The position numbers were made by a program, and so were the translations under genes. The notes beneath the pieces are model-generated. The model was not told the DNA's origin. It was given only the letters and a program-made list of their open reading frames with translations, and did no database searches. 64,000 nt of DNA, taken from NCBI RefSeq assembly GCF_001667075.1, contig NZ_LZIL01000066.1, forward strand, positions 1-64,000. Direction: 5' to 3'. Source of the DNA: Mycobacterium sp. 852014-52450_SCH5900713 (lineage in GTDB: Bacteria; Actinomycetota; Actinomycetes; Mycobacteriales; Mycobacteriaceae). Each line of letters opens with the position of its first letter. Position 1 is the first letter of the stretch. Below are positions 59,708-64,000 of the stretch, one piece after another.

Positions 59708-60951
59708 CAGGCGCCGCTCCTCCCCCTCGCTTCGATCTGCGTCGTCGCCGGCGCGCTTGCCCCCGCGCCTTCTTCCACCAGAGGTGCGCCGTCGCGCAGG
59801 TGCGGTGCGACGGTGTTGTCGTACATGTTCAGTGCACTGGCAATCGCCATGTGCATGTCCAGATATTGATAGGTGCCCAACCGGCCACCGAAAAGCACCT
59901 TGGCGGAGGCGGTTTCGGCCTTCGCCCGCGCTCGGTACGCGGCCAGCAGGGTGCGGTCGGCCTCGGTGTTGATCGGGTAGTAGGGCTCGTCGTCGTCTTC
60001 GGCGAATCGCGAGAACTCCCGCATGATCACCGTCTTGTCGGTGGGGTAGTCGCGCTCGGTGTGAAAGTGCCGGAACTCGTGGATGCGGGTGAACGGCACG
60101 TCGGGATCGTTGTAGTTCATCACCGGCGTTCCCTGGAAATCCCCGATCGGCAACACTTCCACCTCGAAGTCCAGTGTGCGCCAACCGAGCCGGCCCTCGG
60201 AGTAGTTGAAGTAGCGGTCCAGCGGGCCGGTGTACACGACCGGCGCGTCCGGGCTTTCCGCGCGCAGCTGGTCGCGAACCTCGAACCAGTCGGTGTCCAG
60301 CCGCACCTCGATGCGGTCGTCGGCGGCCATGTTCTGCAGCCAGGCCGTGTAGCCGTCGACCGGTAGGCCCTCGTAGGTGTCGCTGAAGTACCGGTTGTCG
60401 AAGGTGTAGCGCACCGGCAGCCGGGTGATGTTGGCGGCCGGGAGCTCCTTGGGATCGGTCTGCCACTGCTTGGCCGTGTAGCCCTTGACGAACGCCTCGT
60501 ACAGCGGCCGGCCGATCAGCGAGATCGCCTTCTCCTCGAGGTTCTGCGCGTCCTCGGTTTTGATCTCGGCGGCCTGCTCGGCGATCAGCCGGCGCGCCTC
60601 GTCCGGGGTGAAGTATCTGCCGAAGAACTGCGACACCAGGCCCAGCCCCATCGGGAACTGGTAGGCCTGCCCGTTGTGCATGGCGAACACCCGGTGCCGG
60701 TAATCGGTGAAGTCGGTGAACTGCCGGACGTAGTCCCAGACCCTCTTATTAGAGGTGTGGAACAGGTGGGCGCCGTACTTGTGGACCTCGATGCCCGTCT
60801 GCGGCTCGGCCTCGGAATAGGCGTTGCCACCGATGTGCGGGCGGCGTTCCACGACGAGCACGCGCTTCCCGAGTTGGGTGGCTGCGCGCTCGGCAATGGT
60901 CAGGCCGAAGAATCCAGAGCCGACGACGAGGAGATCGAAACGAGCGGTCAT
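59707..60951 (-). CDS. glf: UDP-galactopyranose mutase Glf
   Basis: A 414-residue flavoenzyme. The FAD-binding Rossmann motif is VVGSGFFGLTIAERAA at residues 9-24, followed by RRPHIGGNAYSE. It includes YGAHLFHTSN and NYNDPDVPFTRIHEFRHFHTERDYP and ends RLGTYQYLDMHMAIASALNMY before the tail. It makes UDP-galactofuranose for GlfT1 and GlfT2. The M. tuberculosis enzyme has 399 residues as recalled; the extra C-terminal residues (APATTQIEARGRSGA) are encoded by the MIRU-like insert. It is the first gene of the long minus-strand cell-wall cluster. Confidence 0.95.
   Translation of the reverse strand: MTARFDLLVVGSGFFGLTIAERAATQLGKRVLVVERRPHIGGNAYSEAEPQTGIEVHKYGAHLFHTSNKRVWDYVRQFTDFTDYRHRVFAMHNGQAYQFPMGLGLVSQFFGRYFTPDEARRLIAEQAAEIKTEDAQNLEEKAISLIGRPLYEAFVKGYTAKQWQTDPKELPAANITRLPVRYTFDNRYFSDTYEGLPVDGYTAWLQNMAADDRIEVRLDTDWFEVRDQLRAESPDAPVVYTGPLDRYFNYSEGRLGWRTLDFEVEVLPIGDFQGTPVMNYNDPDVPFTRIHEFRHFHTERDYPTDKTVIMREFSRFAEDDDEPYYPINTEADRTLLAAYRARAKAETASAKVLFGGRLGTYQYLDMHMAIASALNMYDNTVAPHLRDGAPLVEEGAGASAPATTQIEARGRSGA
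59711..59754. repeat. Short MIRU-like repeat at the glf/glfT2 junction
   Basis: GCGCCGCTCCTCC...ATCTGCGTCGTCGCCGGCGC matches the known MIRU consensus closely and shares both ends with the longer element at 48522-48590, but lacks its central hairpin. It sits one base from the TGATG stop/start overlap and extends Glf in frame by about 15 residues. Insertion at such stop/start overlaps in operons is typical of MIRUs, by established knowledge. Confidence 0.7.
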
Positions 60952-61216
60952 CGGTTGCTTAGGGTATCCGACCGCGTGGGTCTAACCCATCTGGCGAGGC
61001 CAGGGAGTCCGCCTTCGGCCGAATGACGGTGCGGGCGGGACGCCTCAGCGGGCCGATCACAACCTGAGTCGCAATTACCTCACGATTCAATATCACCACT
61101 CTAGTCACAGCAATCTCACTCGTACCATCGACTCTGTGTGGTTCTCGCCAGCTAGGACGGCGGACCGCACCGAAACAACACAGTTCAGATGAGTTGTCCA
61201 GATTGAGGAGACTTCC
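60952..61216. promoter_or_regulatory. Divergent promoter region glf/erp
   Basis: 265 non-coding bases between divergent glf and erp. The part near 61075-61130 is relatively AT-rich and probably contains both promoters. For erp, TTGAGGAGA at 61203-61211 is a clear ribosome binding site five bases before the GTG at 61217. Exact promoter elements are not certain. Confidence 0.45.
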
Positions 61217-62290
61217 GTGCCGAACCGACGCCGACGCAAGCTTTCGACAGCCATGAGCGCGGTCGCCGCCCTGGCAGTGGCGAGTCCTTGCGCATACTTC
61301 CTTGTCTACGAATCGACGGCCGGCGGCAAGCAGCCCGAGCACCACGACTTCAAGCAGGCTGCCGTAATGACCGACCTGCCCGGCGAGCTGATGGGAGCGC
61401 TGTCGCAGGGGCTGTCGCAATTCGGGATCAACCTGCCCCCCGTGCCCGCACTGAACGGGGGCACCGCCGCCAGCACTCCCGGCCTGACCAGTCCCGGCCT
61501 GGGCACTCCAGGGCTCGGTACGCCAGGGCTCACCAGTCCGGGCTTGACGAGCCCGGGACTCACCAGTCCAGGCCTGACCAGCCCCGGCTTGACGAGCCCG
61601 GGTCTGACGAGTCCAGGCCTGGCGAGCCCAGGTCTGGCGAGCCCAGGCCTGACGCCCACGACGCCGGGACTCACCGCGCCCGGCGCGCTGCCGACCACCC
61701 CGGGCGCCGGAGTGGCGACCCCGGGCGCGGGACTCAACCCGGCGCTTTCCAACCCCGGGCTGACCAGCCCGACCGCGGTCACGCCCGGACTGGGCACCCC
61801 GACAGCCGCGGGTGAAGTGCCGATCACCGCTCCGGCCAGTTTGGATCCCGGCGCTGACGGCACCTACCCGATCCTCGGCGACCCGTCGTCCTTCGGCAGC
61901 GGTTCGCCGCTCGGTGGCGGTGGCACCGGTCTGGGCGGAGGCAGCGGCAGCGGCAGCGGCAGCGGCGGCCTGGTCAACGACGTGATGCAGGCGGCCAACC
62001 AGCTGGGCGCCGGCCAGGCCATCGACCTGCTCAAGGGCCTGGTGATGCCGGCGATCACGCAGGGTATGCAGCACGGCGCCGCGGGTGCACTCCCGGGTGC
62101 CGCCGGTGCCCTGCCGGGCGCCGCGGGTGCATTGCCGGGTGCCGCCGGTGCCCTGCCGGCCGCCGCGGGCGCTCTGCCGGGTGCCGCAGGCGCTCTGCCG
62201 GGTGCCGCGGGGGCCCTGCCGGCCGCCGCGGGCGCTGCCGGTGCGTTGCCGGCGGCGGCGGCTGCCGCGCCGGTCCTGCCACCCGTGTAG
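61217..62290 (+). CDS. erp: Exported repetitive protein Erp (PirG)
   Basis: A 357-residue secreted surface protein. The signal-like N-terminus (about residues 8-30, LSTAMSAVAALAVASPCAYF) is followed by a central domain with 12 consecutive PGLTS-type pentapeptides, a conserved region (QAANQLGAGQAIDLLKGLVMP), and an Ala-rich C-terminus made of AAGALPG heptads. Erp is required for full growth in macrophages and for envelope integrity in pathogenic mycobacteria. It is about 70 residues longer than the M. tuberculosis protein as recalled, mostly from the C-terminal heptads. It ends 23 bases before a strong terminator. Confidence 0.92.
   Translation: MPNRRRRKLSTAMSAVAALAVASPCAYFLVYESTAGGKQPEHHDFKQAAVMTDLPGELMGALSQGLSQFGINLPPVPALNGGTAASTPGLTSPGLGTPGLGTPGLTSPGLTSPGLTSPGLTSPGLTSPGLTSPGLASPGLASPGLTPTTPGLTAPGALPTTPGAGVATPGAGLNPALSNPGLTSPTAVTPGLGTPTAAGEVPITAPASLDPGADGTYPILGDPSSFGSGSPLGGGGTGLGGGSGSGSGSGGLVNDVMQAANQLGAGQAIDLLKGLVMPAITQGMQHGAAGALPGAAGALPGAAGALPGAAGALPAAAGALPGAAGALPGAAGALPAAAGAAGALPAAAAAAPVLPPV
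61478..61657 (+). repeat. Twelve tandem 15-base PGLTS repeats in erp
   Basis: Twelve consecutive units encode PGLTS, PGLGT, PGLGT, six PGLTS, PGLAS, PGLAS and PGLTP. The DNA units vary at synonymous positions (CCCGGCCTGACCAGT type). This array is the variable region used to compare Erp between species. Confidence 0.9.
62078..62224 (+). repeat. Seven tandem 21-base AAGALPG/A repeats in erp
   Basis: Seven heptads AAGALP(G/A) follow one another, with degenerate copies continuing to about 62270. Each unit is GCCGCGGGTGC..CTGCCGGGT-like with third-base changes. The array forms the hydrophobic C-terminus of Erp, a region implicated in membrane or wall anchoring. Confidence 0.85.
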
Positions 62291-62313
62291 ACCTCAGGGG
62301 AACCCTTCAACCA

Positions 62314-62352
62314 GACGGCACCGCAGATTCTTCTGCGGTGCCGTCGATTTTC
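62314..62352 (+). terminator. Strong intrinsic-type terminator after erp
   Basis: A perfect 14-base-pair stem (GACGGCACCGCAGA with TCTGCGGTGCCGTC) closes on a TTCT loop and is followed by GATTTTCG. It begins 24 bases after the erp stop. It is the clearest hairpin terminator in the window. The T tract is short, as usual in mycobacteria. Confidence 0.85.
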
Positions 62353-62422
62353 GTGCAGATTCGCGCCGCCCCGGTTCGTGTCATCTCATCATTAACATTA
62401 GAAACACAAGTAACATCGCCTG

Positions 62423-64000
62423 GTGTCTCCTAGTCGCGGGCCGACGACGTTGCTCACCGCCATCGCGGCGACCGTCGTCATCGTGTCCTGGGTGGCGGAC
62501 ACGACGCGCGACCGCCGCACGGCCGGCCCGCCGCCGGCCCACGGCACCCAACTGGCCGAACAACCGCTGGTCGGGCTGGGCGGCGGCGTCACGGTTCGCG
62601 AGATCGGGCAGAGCACCCCGTTTTCCCTCGTGGCGCTCACCGGCGACCTGGCCGGCACGTCGACCCGGGTCCGAGCGAAGCGTCTCGACGGTTCGTGGGG
62701 GCCCTGGTACCAGACCGAGTACGAAACCGCGGCGCCCGACGGCGCGACGCCGGCCGGGTCCCTCGAGGGACCGCGCGGAACCGACCCGGTGTTCGTCGGC
62801 ACCACCACCACCGTCCAGATCGCGGTCACCCGTCCCATCGATGCGCCGGTGACCCAACCGCCGCCCGCGCCGCCCAACGAGACCGGCCTCGGCTACAAGC
62901 CTGCGTCCCGGGAACAACCGTTCGGGCAGAACATCTCAGCCGTCCTGATCTCACCGCCGCAAGCGCCGTCGGAAACGCAGTGGACGCCACCGTCGGGGGT
63001 CTTGATGCCCGGCCAAGCCCCGGCCATCATCAGCCGCGCGCAATGGGGCGCCGACGAGTCGCTGCGTTGCGGTAGTCCGCAGTACGACAACGGGATTCGC
63101 GCCGGGGTGGTGCACCACACCGCGGGCAGCAACGACTACTCCCCGCTGGAATCGGCCGGGATCGTCAAGGCCATCTACACCTATCACAGCAAGACCCTGG
63201 GCTGGTGCGACATCGCCTACAACGCCCTGGTCGACAAGTACGGCCAGGTGTTCGAGGGCAGCGCCGGGGGGCTCACCAAAGCGGTCGAGGCCTTCCACAC
63301 CGGCGGCTTCAACCGCAACACCTGGGGTGTGGCGATGATCGGCAACTTCGACGACGTACCGCCGACGCCGATCCAGCTGCGCACCCTGGGCCGGCTGCTG
63401 GGCTGGCGGCTGGGCCTGGACGGCGTCGACCCCAAGGGCACCGTGGCGTTGGAGTCGGCGGGTAGCCACTACACCACCTACCCGGCCGGTTCCGTCGCGA
63501 CGCTGCCCACGATCTTCACCCACCGCGACGTCGGCAACACCGACTGCCCGGGCAACGCCGCCTACGCGCTCATGGACGAAGTACGCGACATCGCTTCGCA
63601 TTTCAACGATCCGCCGGAGGAATTGATCAAGGCCCTGCAGGGCGGCGCGATTTACGACCACTGGCAGGCGATGGGCGGCATGAACAGCGCGCTGGGAGCG
63701 CCGACCTCACCGGAGGACAGCGCGGAGGGTGACGCCCGGTACGTCACATTCGCCAGGGGAGCGATGTACTGGTCGCCCGAAACCGGCGCCCAGCCGATCA
63801 CCGGCGCGATCTACGACGCCTGGGCCTCGCTGAGCTACGAACGCGGTCCGCTCGGCTTGCCGACGAGCGCCGAAATTCAAGAGCCGCTACGGATTACGCA
63901 GAACTTTCAGCACGGAACCCTTAACTACGATCGGCTGACCGGCAACGTCACCGAGGTCGCGGAAGGCATCACCACGCCACTGTCGACGGAGTCCCCGAGC
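62423..64000 (+). CDS. N-acetylmuramoyl-L-alanine amidase with LGFP repeats (3' end missing)
   Basis: The frame is open for 526 codons from GTG 62423 to the window end, so the gene is partial. An N-terminal hydrophobic segment (LLTAIAATVVIVSWVA) is a signal peptide or anchor. A domain up to about residue 190 ends in a Pro-rich linker. The PGRP/amidase_2 domain (about 195-390) shows zinc-ligand segments VVHHTAGSNDY, YHSKTLGWCDIAYN and THRDVGNTDCPG. LGFP repeats (SALGAPTS, GPLGLPTS) follow. It probably cleaves peptidoglycan stem peptides or binds the wall (Rv3811 homologue). Confidence 0.88.
   Translation, partial: MSPSRGPTTLLTAIAATVVIVSWVADTTRDRRTAGPPPAHGTQLAEQPLVGLGGGVTVREIGQSTPFSLVALTGDLAGTSTRVRAKRLDGSWGPWYQTEYETAAPDGATPAGSLEGPRGTDPVFVGTTTTVQIAVTRPIDAPVTQPPPAPPNETGLGYKPASREQPFGQNISAVLISPPQAPSETQWTPPSGVLMPGQAPAIISRAQWGADESLRCGSPQYDNGIRAGVVHHTAGSNDYSPLESAGIVKAIYTYHSKTLGWCDIAYNALVDKYGQVFEGSAGGLTKAVEAFHTGGFNRNTWGVAMIGNFDDVPPTPIQLRTLGRLLGWRLGLDGVDPKGTVALESAGSHYTTYPAGSVATLPTIFTHRDVGNTDCPGNAAYALMDEVRDIASHFNDPPEELIKALQGGAIYDHWQAMGGMNSALGAPTSPEDSAEGDARYVTFARGAMYWSPETGAQPITGAIYDAWASLSYERGPLGLPTSAEIQEPLRITQNFQHGTLNYDRLTGNVTEVAEGITTPLSTESPS

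Noticed and set aside
58100..59869. Long open frame antisense to glfT2
   Set aside because: Shadow of the conserved glfT2 gene; no recognisable protein pattern and no start signal.
61478..62224. Tandem repeats as a CRISPR-like array
   Set aside because: Units are direct 15- and 21-base in-frame protein repeats with no spacers and no cas genes.

Overview
The window is a mycobacterial chromosome segment, high in GC. It carries the cell-wall core locus that makes and exports arabinogalactan and makes and attaches mycolic acids. Gene content and order match the region from about Rv3767c to Rv3811 of Mycobacterium tuberculosis, recalled from memory. Three features suggest a slow-growing non-tuberculous species, possibly near the M. 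avium complex: two MIRU-like repeats, alanine at the DprE1 benzothiazinone cysteine, and the absence of IS1557 and Rv3796 homologues. The species cannot be fixed from sequence alone. The first ~120 bases are nearly pure C/G runs and look like a bad contig end.

Layout. 0.1-4.4 kb: two small hydrophobic proteins behind a SigF-type promoter, a YjbR-like protein, a SAM methyltransferase, an aminoglycoside-phosphotransferase-like protein and two membrane proteins. 4.5-9.8 kb: tRNA-Arg(ACG), tRNA-Ser(GCT), hisC2, echA21, lipE, small genes, a broken gene fragment and tRNA-Ser(TGA). 9.8-17.2 kb: quinone oxidoreductase, a PLP-fold protein without an evident lysine, an Rv3779-like GT-C membrane protein, the proteasome activator bpa, then wzt-glfT1-wzm (galactan initiation and export). 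17.2-20.3 kb: a variable segment with DUF732, a 6-carboxytetrahydropterin-synthase-like protein, NfeD-like and flotillin genes and a Gre-like factor. 20.3-36.6 kb: GtrA protein, dprE1, dprE2, aftA, embC, a four-gene insert, embA, embB (arabinan synthesis). 36.7-41.7 kb: a secreted protein under a CRP-type site, a membrane protein coupled to a GarA-like FHA protein, fadE35 and two membrane proteins. 41.7-60.9 kb, all on the minus strand: glf, glfT2, PAP2 phosphatase, ubiA, aftB, fbpA, fbpD, Rv3802c-like lipase, fadD32, pks13, accD4. 61.2-64 kb: erp, a strong terminator, and an N-acetylmuramoyl-L-alanine amidase that runs off the end.

How the genes work together. UbiA, Rv3807c-like PAP2, DprE1 and DprE2 supply decaprenyl-phosphoarabinose. 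AftA, EmbA/B/C and AftB polymerise it on galactan built by Glf, GlfT1 and GlfT2 and exported by Wzt/Wzm. FadD32, AccD4 and Pks13 make the mycolate, and Ag85A attaches it. Many neighbours overlap by 1-8 bases, so translation is probably coupled.

Points of most interest: natural drug-target changes in DprE1 (Cys to Ala) and EmbB (Gly406-equivalent to Pro), MIRU-like insertions inside pks13 and at the glf/glfT2 junction, an embC-embA gap filled by an ArsR operon, a GarA paralogue lacking the phospho-switch motif, and a perfect CRP-type palindrome. No CRISPR, prophage or intact insertion sequence was seen.
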